From positions 213,228 to 277,227 of the forward strand of contig NZ_JAQQPZ010000004.1 in assembly GCF_028750675.1 (NCBI RefSeq): a stretch of DNA of 64,000 nucleotides, given 5' to 3'. Both the position numbers and the translations under genes were made by a program. The DNA comes from Shewanella metallivivens (GTDB lineage: Bacteria; Pseudomonadota; Gammaproteobacteria; Enterobacterales; Shewanellaceae). The notes under the pieces were generated by a model, which saw nothing but the letters and a program-made list of their open reading frames with translations, was not told the origin of the DNA and did not search any database. This document shows, piece by piece, positions 1 through 8,861 of the stretch; the first letter of the stretch is position 1; each line of letters begins with the position of its first letter.

Positions 1-123
1 TGCGCCAGTGATTAAAATGGCAGTTTGCCTAAACCATATTGGGTAATGAAATGCTCCCCCTGTATTGATGACACTTGCATGCAAAAATCCATCTTGTCGG
101 CCAAGCAACGTATGTGAGTTCAT
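1..123 (-). CDS. Partial CDS, unknown product (N-terminal 41 codons)
   Basis: An ATG on the minus strand at 123 opens a stop-free frame to the window edge. The peptide begins MNSHTLLGRQDGF and contains no signal peptide or motif that I recognise. It diverges from the PepSY gene and shares a 378 bp spacer that holds a Fur-like site. Because only 41 codons are visible, function cannot be assigned; the call rests on the open frame and the divergent layout. Confidence 0.4.
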   Translation of the reverse strand, partial: MNSHTLLGRQDGFLHASVINTGGAFHYPIWFRQTAILITGA

Positions 124-387
124 AGACAATCCTTTATGAGTAACTCAAGACTAAAATAACCAGCCTTGTTAATGGTTTATTTAAATCAGGAATTAACGTG
201 AGTTAAAGTAAGGTGCCTATTAATTGTTAGCAACATTGTCAACACATGTAAAACATTTTGTTACATATGGGCTTTTATCTTTAAAAATCAAACAACCTAT
301 TAACAATGCGCCAGCTAAGATTTAACATAAATCCCAGATTACATGCTTAGTCATCTTGTTTCATACACTCCAATTGAACAAATAATT

Positions 388-406
388 GAGATTAATTATC
401 ATTACC
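388..406. promoter_or_regulatory. Fur-box-like operator
   Basis: The 19-mer GAGATTAATTATCATTACC matches 14 of 19 positions of the classical Fur consensus (counted by eye). It lies about 95 bp upstream of the PepSY membrane protein gene, a family often co-regulated with iron uptake genes, so iron-dependent repression of that gene, and possibly of the divergent partial gene, is likely. Confidence 0.5.
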
Positions 407-501
407 AATATTCCGTGGTGAGTCTACCTTTTAAAAGTACAATAAACTCACTTTTTTCAATAACTTTCAACACAACATAGTGTAATTTGAGCGAATACAA
501 C

Positions 502-1596
502 ATGAATATGGTTTCAATCTTAAAATGGCTTCATAACTGGATAGGCTTTGTTATTAGCATCACCATGTTAATTGTGCTAACGACAGGGGTTTATTTAGGC
601 AGCGTAGATTTATTAAAACGCACAGACAATTTAGGGCAAACCTTTGTCCCGCTAACGATTGAACAAAAAGCCGAGACGTTAGCAACGGTATTTGAACGCT
701 ACCCTGAAATGAGCACGGTACGTTTTCCCACAGAGCATACACCTTATATTCAAGCCACTGCGCGCGGTAAAGCCATCGCATTAGACAGCGAGCTCAACGA
801 ACTTGCTAGCCGCGCTTCATTCGACCTGCCTTTTTATGAAACCGTCTTTTGGTTACATCGTAATTTTTTAATCGACAACGGCGGTAAATACATCAATGCA
901 TGGGCCTCTTTGGCTGGCGCGATTGTCACATTAATTGGGATTTATTTATGGTGGCGGGTACGTAACGGCTTTCGCTTAAAACAAACACTGCCAAAAAATA
1001 CTCGTTCAAGCAGTCTGCTAAAAAGCCATATTCAGCTTGGGCTATTTATCTCAATACCTTTATTTATTTTGTGTTTAAGCGGTTTTTTAATAACCTACAA
1101 TAGCTTATGGACTGGGGCGCTAAATCAAAAACCTGTTACTCAATCGTTTCCACTAAGCCAAGGCAATGATTGGTTAAGCCAGCTAAATAGTGCTCAACAA
1201 GTGTGGCCAGACGCAGAGTTAGTCTCAGTAAGTAAACCTCGTTCAAAACCGGGTAAAAAGCCGACCCCAAAAATGCAAGGTGATGCGATTAAACCGCTAG
1301 CACAGATGTTTTCGATTCAATTTGATGAACATCCAGGCGTTTGGTTAAGAGAAGCCGATCGCATTAGCATTAACCATACTACAGGCGTTATCGAGTCAGC
1401 ATTAAAACACAGCGAAAGACCTTTATCGGGCAGGATTGCAAGCTTTGTACGCCCACTTCATGATGGGCTGAATATGCCGGCCAGTTATGTGGCATTGATT
1501 ACATTAGTCTCATTGATTGGCACGGGCATTTTATCGTTCAGCTTGGTGACTTTTTGCCGTCGCACATTTGGTCGTAAAGCGAAAAAAGCCGCTTAA
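502..1596 (+). CDS. PepSY-associated transmembrane protein
   Basis: This is a protein of about 364 residues with the PepSY-TM layout. An N-terminal membrane helix (WLHNWIGFVISITMLIVLTTGVYLG region) is followed by a periplasmic loop, two central helices (around residues 135-155 and 180-205), a second loop and a C-terminal helix with a basic tail. The sequence LHDG near residue 320 fits the conserved His of the last segment. The family commonly sits with TonB-dependent receptors and is thought to assist siderophore or iron reduction, though the biochemical role is not settled. The open frame begins at a TTG (487); I prefer the ATG at 502, with GAGCGA upstream as a weak ribosome site. A Fur-like box lies upstream. 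Confidence 0.75.
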   Translation: MNMVSILKWLHNWIGFVISITMLIVLTTGVYLGSVDLLKRTDNLGQTFVPLTIEQKAETLATVFERYPEMSTVRFPTEHTPYIQATARGKAIALDSELNELASRASFDLPFYETVFWLHRNFLIDNGGKYINAWASLAGAIVTLIGIYLWWRVRNGFRLKQTLPKNTRSSSLLKSHIQLGLFISIPLFILCLSGFLITYNSLWTGALNQKPVTQSFPLSQGNDWLSQLNSAQQVWPDAELVSVSKPRSKPGKKPTPKMQGDAIKPLAQMFSIQFDEHPGVWLREADRISINHTTGVIESALKHSERPLSGRIASFVRPLHDGLNMPASYVALITLVSLIGTGILSFSLVTFCRRTFGRKAKKAA

Positions 1597-1604
1597 CATT
1601 ATTT

Positions 1605-1662
1605 ATACCATTGCACGTGAGTAAATGATCTCTTCGCGAGAATTATTAATGCACAATGGTAT
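1605..1662. repeat. Short palindromic MITE-like element (deletion derivative)
   Basis: A 58 bp element with ends ATACCATTGCAC and GTGCACAATGGTAT-like inverted termini lies just after the PepSY gene. Its left 38 bases match, with few changes, the right terminus of the 265 bp element at 61919-62183, including the GTGATCTC and GCGAGAATT blocks. It therefore looks like an internally deleted copy of the same family. It is non-coding. Confidence 0.6.
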
Positions 1663-1709
1663 TAGCATGCAGTGCGATAAGTCTCGCACTGCATGACTAA
1701 AAAGACAAA

Positions 1710-2879
1710 CTACACGCCGTATAAGGTCACAACAACGGCACCGCCCAACCCCACATTATGCTGTAATGCCAATTTGGCGTTATCAACCTGCCTATGACCT
1801 GCTTGGCCACGTAAATGCCAGGTTAGCTCAGTACATTGCGCTAAACCGGTCGCCCCAATGGGATGGCCTTTTGACATTAACCCGCCCGATGGCCCAATCA
1901 CATAACGGCCGCCATAGGTGTTATCACCATCGGCAATAAATTGCACCGCCTCACCTTCAGGACACAGCCCTAGAGCCTCATAAGTAATCACCTCATTTGG
2001 GGTAAAGCAATCATGCAACTCAATCACATCAATATCGCGAGGGCCAATAGCTGCATCGCAATAGACTTGCTCAACCGCTTGTTGCGTCATGGCCTTACCA
2101 ACCGCATTAATAGGGTCTTGCCACGAGAGTTCGGTGTCGGTTGCCATGGCTTGTGCAAGTATTTTGACCTGAGAAGAAATACCATGCTGGCGGGCAAATG
2201 CCTCACTGCATACGATAACCGCCGCGGCGCCACAGGTTGGCGGACACGCCATTAAGCGCGTGAGGTAATTGTCGTATATCACTTTATCGTTGAGCACTTG
2301 TTGGTAAGTTAATGGCGTTGAAAACATTGAGTACGGATTATTGATGGCATGTCTGCGTGACTTTTCGGCCACCTTAGCAAAGATATCAGCGCCTACATGG
2401 TATTTGTCCATATAATGGCGGCCAGCCGCGCCAAAAGCACGTAACGCAATAGGCCCTTGTGGTGCGTTGAATTGCTGCAATACAGGATCGAGCCGTTCGA
2501 ATGGACTTTCTCTGTCTTGCCAGTGTGAGCCTAACGCGCCAGGTTGCATTTCTTCAAAGCCAAATGCTAATGCACACTCAACCTGACCCGATAACACCGC
2601 CTGGCGAGCCAAAAACAATGCGGTTGAACCACTCGAGCAATTGTTGTTCACATTAATAATCGGAATACCGTTTTGACATACATCATAAAATGCATGCTGG
2701 GCGCTGGTACTGTCACCATATATATAAGCGCCATAAGCCTGGCCAATCGCTTTAGCATGTAAACCCGCATCTGCTAATGCTAACTTAATGGCTTCAGCAG
2801 CCATCACCCGATATGGTCGCTGTTGTCCCGGTTTACAAAATGGGATCATTCCCACACCTGCCACTCTAACTGTGTTCAT
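1710..2879 (-). CDS. Thiolase (SCP2/lipid-transfer type acetyl-CoA acyltransferase)
   Basis: This is a 389-residue thiolase-fold protein. The nucleophilic cysteine lies in VNNNCSSGSTAL (about residue 81). The C-terminal half has ELHDCFTPNE, GLMSKGHPIGATG and a GLGGA tail, all typical of the SCP-x/lipid-transfer thiolase branch rather than FadA or AtoB. Such enzymes cleave or condense acyl-CoA thioesters, often with steroid or branched side-chain substrates; the substrate here is unknown. It is a single gene with no acyl-CoA partner next to it. The start ATG at 2879 is followed directly by the thiolase N-terminus (MNTVRVAGVGMIPF), so the start is secure. Confidence 0.8.
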   Translation of the reverse strand: MNTVRVAGVGMIPFCKPGQQRPYRVMAAEAIKLALADAGLHAKAIGQAYGAYIYGDSTSAQHAFYDVCQNGIPIINVNNNCSSGSTALFLARQAVLSGQVECALAFGFEEMQPGALGSHWQDRESPFERLDPVLQQFNAPQGPIALRAFGAAGRHYMDKYHVGADIFAKVAEKSRRHAINNPYSMFSTPLTYQQVLNDKVIYDNYLTRLMACPPTCGAAAVIVCSEAFARQHGISSQVKILAQAMATDTELSWQDPINAVGKAMTQQAVEQVYCDAAIGPRDIDVIELHDCFTPNEVITYEALGLCPEGEAVQFIADGDNTYGGRYVIGPSGGLMSKGHPIGATGLAQCTELTWHLRGQAGHRQVDNAKLALQHNVGLGGAVVVTLYGV

Positions 2880-3091
2880 ACCACTCCCGTTATGACAGTT
2901 TTTAACGTTAGTCTTTCATGCTAAGTACAGAATACTCGATACGTTTATAAAGTAAAAAAAATGTTAACATTCACCGTTAGCAGCGCACCACATTGAAACA
3001 TTGATGCACCAAAATTGAACCATAACCGCAAAGCCACTAGCTTACCCTGCCGATTTTACCTCTTTAAATGCTGTTTAAGCGCACCATCTCT

Positions 3092-3110
3092 GATCGTTAT
3101 CATTATCATT
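3092..3110. promoter_or_regulatory. Possible Fur-like site upstream of the ammonium channel
   Basis: The sequence GATCGTTATCATTATCATT contains repeated ATTATC/ATCATT hexamers of the kind bound by Fur. It lies in the 359 bp spacer between the thiolase and amt genes, about 130 bp from the amt start. The rest of this spacer shows no gene. Iron control of an ammonium channel would be unusual, so this is only a candidate. Confidence 0.3.
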
Positions 3111-3238
3111 TCAGCAACATATTCAGACATTTGCACCATTCAAGGTCAACAAACGTTAAATACCTCCGCGTTTTAGGAATGACTTTTGCTTTATAAAAGC
3201 ATGAATTTCAACAGAGAAATGTTTTTTTGGGAACTGAA

Positions 3239-4441
3239 ATGAACAATATTAGTGATGCTATTGGGGTTATTGCACAAAGTGCGGACACGGTATTTATCTT
3301 ACTTGGTGCAATCATGGTTTTGGCCATGCACGCTGGCTTTGCATTTTTAGAAGTCGGTACTGTAAGACACAAAAACCAGGTGAATGCCTTGGTTAAAATT
3401 CTAACGGACTTTGCTTTTTCGGCCATTGCCTACTTTGTCATTGGATATCAAATCGCATACGGAAGCCACTTTTTTGTGAGTGCTGAAACGCTTGGGGCAG
3501 ATAACGGCTATCAGTTAGTTAAGTTCTTCTTTCTATTAACCTTCGCAGCTGCGATCCCAGCCATTGTTTCGGGCGGCATTGCCGAGCGCGGCAGTTTTAG
3601 ACCCTTCTTGTTTGCCTCGGCCATGATTGTGGCTTTTGTATACCCGTTATTTGAAGGCATTATCTGGAACGGCAATTATGGCTTTCAAACTTGGTTAGAA
3701 AACCAATTTGGCGCACAATTTCATGACTTTGCCGGTTCTGTGGTAGTACATGCTATGGGAGGGTGGCTTGCATTTGTGGCCATTTATTTACTTGGTGCTC
3801 GTCGTGGTCGTAAACCGGGTATTGCATTTGCACCGTCTAACATTCCCTTCTTGGCGCTAGGCTCATGGGTGCTGATTGTGGGCTGGTTTGGCTTTAATGT
3901 GATGTCAGCACAAACACTTGATGGTATTAGTGGCTTAGTGGCAGTCAATAGTTTAATGGCCATGGTTGGCGGCACGGTTATCGCGCTAATTGTGGGTAAA
4001 AACGACCCAGGATTTATTCATAACGGGCCGTTAGCAGGATTAGTTGCTGTTTGTGCAGGCTCTGACTTAATGCACCCTGTCGGCGCATTTATTGTAGGCG
4101 GTATCGCGGGCGGTTTATTTGTGTGGGTGTACACTAAATTACAACGCAGCAGTAAAATAGATGACGTACTCGGTGTATGGCCGCTTCACGGTTTATGTGG
4201 CGTGTGGGGCGGTATTGCGGCAGGTATTTTTGGCCAGCAAGCATTGGGCGGCCTTGGCGGGGTAAGCTTAATGTCTCAATTAGTCGGTAGTGTTGCAGGT
4301 GTTGTCGTCGCATTAATGGGCGGTCTCATCGTTTACGGCATTGTAAATAAAATCTCAAGCTTACGTTTAAGCCAGGAACATGAGTTTATTGGCGCTGACT
4401 TAGCCATTCATAAAATTGGCTCAACTAACTCAGACAAGTAA
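3239..4441 (+). CDS. amt: Ammonium transporter (Amt family)
   Basis: This is a 400-residue inner-membrane channel with eleven predicted helices. Family landmarks are visible: AGFAFLEVGTVR (helix 1), FAAAIPAIVSGGIAERGSF, DFAGSVVVHAMGG (pore Asp and first pore His), and WPLHGLCGVWGGIAAGIFG (second pore His). It conducts NH3/NH4+ into the cell. The open frame begins at a TTG (3227), but the ATG at 3239 with GGGA upstream is the better start. No glnK/PII gene is adjacent, unlike the common glnK-amtB pair. A rho-independent terminator follows directly. Confidence 0.9.
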   Translation: MNNISDAIGVIAQSADTVFILLGAIMVLAMHAGFAFLEVGTVRHKNQVNALVKILTDFAFSAIAYFVIGYQIAYGSHFFVSAETLGADNGYQLVKFFFLLTFAAAIPAIVSGGIAERGSFRPFLFASAMIVAFVYPLFEGIIWNGNYGFQTWLENQFGAQFHDFAGSVVVHAMGGWLAFVAIYLLGARRGRKPGIAFAPSNIPFLALGSWVLIVGWFGFNVMSAQTLDGISGLVAVNSLMAMVGGTVIALIVGKNDPGFIHNGPLAGLVAVCAGSDLMHPVGAFIVGGIAGGLFVWVYTKLQRSSKIDDVLGVWPLHGLCGVWGGIAAGIFGQQALGGLGGVSLMSQLVGSVAGVVVALMGGLIVYGIVNKISSLRLSQEHEFIGADLAIHKIGSTNSDK

Positions 4442-4456
4442 CTCAAATCAACGAGT

Positions 4457-4488
4457 AAAAAAGGCAGAATCAGTATTCTGCCTTTTTT
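4457..4488 (+). terminator. Rho-independent terminator after amt
   Basis: The hairpin AAAAAGGCAGAAT / ATTCTGCCTTTTTT with a CAGT loop ends in a T-run 16 bases after the amt stop. A nearly identical hairpin occurs at 8398-8429. Confidence 0.9.
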
Positions 4489-4777
4489 ACGCCTCACCTT
4501 AAGCAATTCGAACCCTCCACAATCACCGACATAAAGCCCTCTGCTAAAAGACAATAAATCAATAACATTAAGCCTTTGTCACAGCAGCTAAATACCCCAA
4601 AAAACCATCCGTTATTGAACCAGACGCCAGTACCTTTAACCGCAATAATAATATCTGGCTTAAAGCGCAAATTTTCATTGCAAAGAATTTGGCCAAACCC
4701 TAGTATACACAACAAAAATCATACAATTAATTTACATTCTAAGAATGTATTTTCACAACATTGTGCAAGGATGAAAA

Positions 4778-7700
4778 ATGTTAACGAAAACCCGCTCCTC
4801 GCTCGCATTTGCGATTTTATTTTCTCTTTCGGCTTGTGGTGGTGGCGGAGACTCTTCTGACACATCCAGTGAAACGCCCGATTATCCAGCTGGCACCAGC
4901 TCACAGTCTGATATTATTAAAAACGCCAATAACTATAATGCTATTGAGTTAGAGAACGCGGCATCGCAATTAGTCAGCGCGCGCTACACTGGCAGTAAAT
5001 CATTGACGACATTAACCCTCGCAAATACCCAACATGTGTTTAAAAAAGTGGTTATTGGAGAAGGCGTTTTACTGCCTAACTTACATTTAGAAGAACTTGA
5101 TTATAATGTAACCAACTCTGGAAAAGTGGATTTTACTGCCCAATGTTCGACCTCTGGCAGTATCAAATTTAAAGGCCAATTAAGCAGTCAATTTACCGGA
5201 AACCTTGCCGTAAGTTACAATAATTGTAGCGACGGCTATAGCAATAATGTCAACGGTAATATGGCCTTTTCGCTAAAAACTAACACAGACAGCCAATATA
5301 ATTTTAGCTTTAACTTTGATAATTTATCTTGGAAAGAAGGTAGTCTCACAACATCGCTCACTGGCAGCTATGGAATTAATAGCCAAGAAACCCCCAATAC
5401 AGATCAATTCAGCAACAGCATCAAAACCAATCTTCTTTATACTTACTCAGGCCAAACACAAGCACTTTTTCAGGTAACTCAAACTCAATCCTATCAAAAC
5501 AACCAGTTTAATTGGATCATTTCAGGGGCTTATTTTCATAGCACCTTAGGTCAATTCAACATATCGACCAATGCTTTAGATGGAAATTTAGAACAAGGAA
5601 AGATCATCGTTAAGGGCACCAATTCGTCTACGCTAGCGTTTTTAAATGGCCCGGTAAAATATACCCAAGATACAGACAATAATGGCATTGATGATGTAGG
5701 TACTTACTTTGCATCTGTTAATGACTTAATCACCAATAATTTATCAAATAAACCGCTTGTTGATGTGGCTAAGATGTCATTACCGCCAGAAGTTTATGCG
5801 CCAAGCGGTAATAATTATCAGTTATATACAACAACACCACTGACTGTGTCACCAGGGCATTATTTCGATCCAGATAACAGTCTTGATCAACTCACTGTCA
5901 GTTACCGCTGGTATATTAATGGCCAGCTAGTCAGCGGGCAAACCAATTACATTCTGCCAGCTCACATTGCAGTTTATGGGGATGAAGTTAAAGTGGCAAT
6001 GGTTGTTTCCGACGGTATTAATACTGTTGAGAGTGATTACTTTTTCTTTACCATTAACGACTCACCCGCACAATTTAATGCCGTTAACCTACCTAACCAC
6101 ATACAATCTGGCCAAACTGTGCAATTTAGTGCATTGCTCACTGACCCAGACAATATTGATCCGGCTAAAATTGGCTCGTTAATTTCAGGGCCTAGTGGCG
6201 CGACCATTGACAGCCAGGGACTTGTTACTTGGTCAGTCGGAAATGACTATCTTTTCCCCTTACAAAGTGTCGACTTTGTTTTTGCTCTTACCGATGCCAA
6301 TGGCAATATCCTCGAATCGGCATCGGTTTCACTCGATGTAAACGCAGATAAACCTTTACCATTAACTCGCTCAGGCATTGAAGTCCCTCGTAACGAAAAA
6401 TCAATGTGGGTGGGAGATTTTGATGGTGACGGTAGCAATGAGCTGGTGTCGACTGATAATAATAACAGGGTGTTTATTTTAACCGAACAAAATGGCAGTT
6501 ACGTACAAACCTGGTTTTATCCATTTAAATTAGCCACTAAAGGTACCATACAACAGGTGTTGGTTTTTGATACCAACAAAGATAATCGTGATGATATTGT
6601 GCTGATTACAACACACGGTATTAGCGTGATTAACGATCTCAATGCGTTGTCATACGAACTATTCTCAACTGAGGATACGATTTTCAGCGCAGCAATCGAT
6701 GATATTGATAGTGACGGAATCCCAGAAATCGCTTATTTGCATGCGCGAGGGGTAAATAATTATGAGACGGAATCTCTACTCAGTGTTATCAGCATGTCTG
6801 CGCCATCTGATGTATTATTTTCGGTCAACATTGATGCTCAGAAAGTCATTTTTGCAAATGTTGATCTGCAACCTGGTCTTGAACTTATTACCAATAGCGG
6901 TTTGGTTTATGATACTCAAACTTGGCAAAACAAGTGGGCTAACAGTACACCATTCGGAGATCGAGTCCTGACTACCGGTGATTACAACGGCGATGGCGTT
7001 AATGAGATTGCCGGGGGGAATTACTGGTCAACGGTCAGTATTTACTCTGCTGTCAATAAATCGCAATTAGCCACCGTTGAAGTATCTAATACTTGTTCAA
7101 TCAATACCATGAATTTAGATAATGACGCCGCCGACGAATTAGTGGTGGGAGAATGTCAGTCTGGAGAAGTGCATGCTTATAAGTTAACAAGTAATGAGCT
7201 ATCACAAATATGGTCTCAATATACTCCACACTCTAGCGTAAGCGCGTTAACTGTCGGCGACTCTGATAATGATGGTGAAGACGAACTTCATTGGGGCGTT
7301 GATACAATGACCACTGCCGAAGATCGTTTGCTTGTGGCTGATATTGGTATCAATACCATCGACATTAAACAAAACCCGTCTACCGTTCAATTAGATTCTT
7401 TTAGCAGTGCAGGTTGGTCAACTATCACTGATAATGATGAAAAAGCCGTATTCTTTGTACCGCAAACCGCAAACGGCTATCAAGGCAGTCGAATCCTGAC
7501 AATGGCAGCTGATGGATCTTACCAATTAAGTGAGCAAATATCCTCAAACTGGGATAGGAGCTTCCATGCCGTCACCACTGATTATAACCACGACGGCTTT
7601 GGCGATTTACTACTGCCAACAACAGAGTATTACGACGGAGGGATGGGTGTCATGCAGTTATTTGACTATAGCTTCCACTGGCAATCTACCACCAGCAGTC

Positions 7701-8368
7701 AATCTGATATTGGCGCGATTAAGGCATTTGATATTAACCAAGATGGTTTTGAAGATGCCATTTATGCCGACGGCAAGACACTCAAAATCGTTAATATTGA
7801 CGACCAAAGCCTAATTGCCCAATACAGTTTTGAAAGCAATATTACCGACTTTGTCATCAATGAAAAAACCGTGATTGTGGCCCGAAATAATACCGTAAGC
7901 CTACTAACACTAAACACGAGTTCACTGTCAGAGCAATCGTTTATAAATCAAAACTGCCAGTATTTGACGTTAATAAACCTAGATAGCGATACACAACAAG
8001 AACTGATGTGTATTAACACTGATCATTATGAAAATAACAGCAATATCTATACATACGAAATAGCCAACTTAACCCTTGTTGAAAAAGACACTAGAGCCAT
8101 CAAGCGTTCAATTTTTGGCATTGCTATCGATGAGACCACCAGCAGTAACCAAGGCTATTTTGTCGCAGTTCAAGTCGGGCAAGCATACTTCAGCGAAGAA
8201 GACACAGATTATCATATTGAAAAACACGATGTTAACAGCAATGTTATTTGGAGAAGTCCAAGTTTAATTGGTGAGCCATCTGAACAAGGGCTTAAAGCAC
8301 GTTACTCTTCTGCGAAGGGATTACAGCTGATGTTGTCGACAAACAAAGCAATGTACCTTATTCATTAA
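4778..8368 (+). CDS. Large FG-GAP/VCBS-repeat lipoprotein
   Basis: This 1196-residue protein starts with a lipoprotein signal (lipobox LSACGGGG, Cys about residue 20). An N-terminal beta-rich part is followed at about residues 355-520 by Ig/cadherin-like segments (DPDNSLDQLTVSYRWYINGQ). From about residue 545 there are at least eight Ca-binding FG-GAP/VCBS-type loops: DFDGDGSNE, DTNKDNRDD, DIDSDGIPE, DYNGDGVNE, DSDNDGEDE, DYNHDGFGD and DINQDGFED. The C-terminal part is a predicted beta-propeller. A role as a surface or periplasmic Ca-dependent adhesion or recognition protein is inferred. The ATG at 4778 is preceded by AAGGATG. It is transcribed alone between two matching terminators. Confidence 0.75.
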   Translation: MLTKTRSSLAFAILFSLSACGGGGDSSDTSSETPDYPAGTSSQSDIIKNANNYNAIELENAASQLVSARYTGSKSLTTLTLANTQHVFKKVVIGEGVLLPNLHLEELDYNVTNSGKVDFTAQCSTSGSIKFKGQLSSQFTGNLAVSYNNCSDGYSNNVNGNMAFSLKTNTDSQYNFSFNFDNLSWKEGSLTTSLTGSYGINSQETPNTDQFSNSIKTNLLYTYSGQTQALFQVTQTQSYQNNQFNWIISGAYFHSTLGQFNISTNALDGNLEQGKIIVKGTNSSTLAFLNGPVKYTQDTDNNGIDDVGTYFASVNDLITNNLSNKPLVDVAKMSLPPEVYAPSGNNYQLYTTTPLTVSPGHYFDPDNSLDQLTVSYRWYINGQLVSGQTNYILPAHIAVYGDEVKVAMVVSDGINTVESDYFFFTINDSPAQFNAVNLPNHIQSGQTVQFSALLTDPDNIDPAKIGSLISGPSGATIDSQGLVTWSVGNDYLFPLQSVDFVFALTDANGNILESASVSLDVNADKPLPLTRSGIEVPRNEKSMWVGDFDGDGSNELVSTDNNNRVFILTEQNGSYVQTWFYPFKLATKGTIQQVLVFDTNKDNRDDIVLITTHGISVINDLNALSYELFSTEDTIFSAAIDDIDSDGIPEIAYLHARGVNNYETESLLSVISMSAPSDVLFSVNIDAQKVIFANVDLQPGLELITNSGLVYDTQTWQNKWANSTPFGDRVLTTGDYNGDGVNEIAGGNYWSTVSIYSAVNKSQLATVEVSNTCSINTMNLDNDAADELVVGECQSGEVHAYKLTSNELSQIWSQYTPHSSVSALTVGDSDNDGEDELHWGVDTMTTAEDRLLVADIGINTIDIKQNPSTVQLDSFSSAGWSTITDNDEKAVFFVPQTANGYQGSRILTMAADGSYQLSEQISSNWDRSFHAVTTDYNHDGFGDLLLPTTEYYDGGMGVMQLFDYSFHWQSTTSSQSDIGAIKAFDINQDGFEDAIYADGKTLKIVNIDDQSLIAQYSFESNITDFVINEKTVIVARNNTVSLLTLNTSSLSEQSFINQNCQYLTLINLDSDTQQELMCINTDHYENNSNIYTYEIANLTLVEKDTRAIKRSIFGIAIDETTSSNQGYFVAVQVGQAYFSEEDTDYHIEKHDVNSNVIWRSPSLIGEPSEQGLKARYSSAKGLQLMLSTNKAMYLIH

Positions 8369-8397
8369 TCCTAGGACAATGCAGCATCAAAACCATT

Positions 8398-8429
8398 AAA
8401 AAGGCAGAATCGTTATTCTGCCTTTTTTT
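8398..8429 (+). terminator. Rho-independent terminator after the VCBS lipoprotein
   Basis: The hairpin AAAAAGGCAGAAT, loop CGTT, ATTCTGCCTTTTTTT lies 30 bases after the stop. It differs from the terminator at 4457 only in the loop and T-run, so the two probably share ancestry. Confidence 0.9.
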
Positions 8430-8466
8430 GTTTAAACGGTATTCGTCTTGATTAAACCCGGGGAGA

Positions 8467-8715
8467 TCAGTGCTTAGGCTTAACCCCATTTTTAACCATA
8501 TCTTGACCCGCTTCGAAAATTTCCGGCGTTACCCAGCGGCCAAGTAAAAGCTTATGGTTATCACCAAATACCGCAACAAAATGACGACCATCAGCATTAC
8601 TGGTGGCCATACCTACGCCAGCCACACCTTCTAAACCTAAACCGCCCTTTTCAACTAACACCAAAAAACGTTCTAAATCGGCTAAATTATCAATCACTTC
8701 ATTTTCAATATTCAT
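8467..8715 (-). CDS. Small conserved hypothetical protein
   Basis: This is an 82-residue soluble acidic protein starting MNIENEVIDNLADLERF. The ATG at 8715 has a good AGGAAC site; the upstream 9-codon extension lacks one. The glycine-rich centre (GLGLEGVAGVGMATSNADGRHFVAVFGDN) suggests a small alpha/beta fold. I do not recognise the family. It is monocistronic and convergent with the VCBS gene terminator. Confidence 0.6.
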   Translation of the reverse strand: MNIENEVIDNLADLERFLVLVEKGGLGLEGVAGVGMATSNADGRHFVAVFGDNHKLLLGRWVTPEIFEAGQDMVKNGVKPKH

Positions 8716-8861
8716 TTGCGTTCCTAAAGACCTTTTGTACAATCTTGCACAATCTCAACTAAAAATGGGGATTACTTTAACGCATTAACTCGTAATAATC
8801 TTCACTTTATCCGTGGCAGCTTCACCCTTAACGTCACTTTTCTCTTTCATGATTATCTAGG

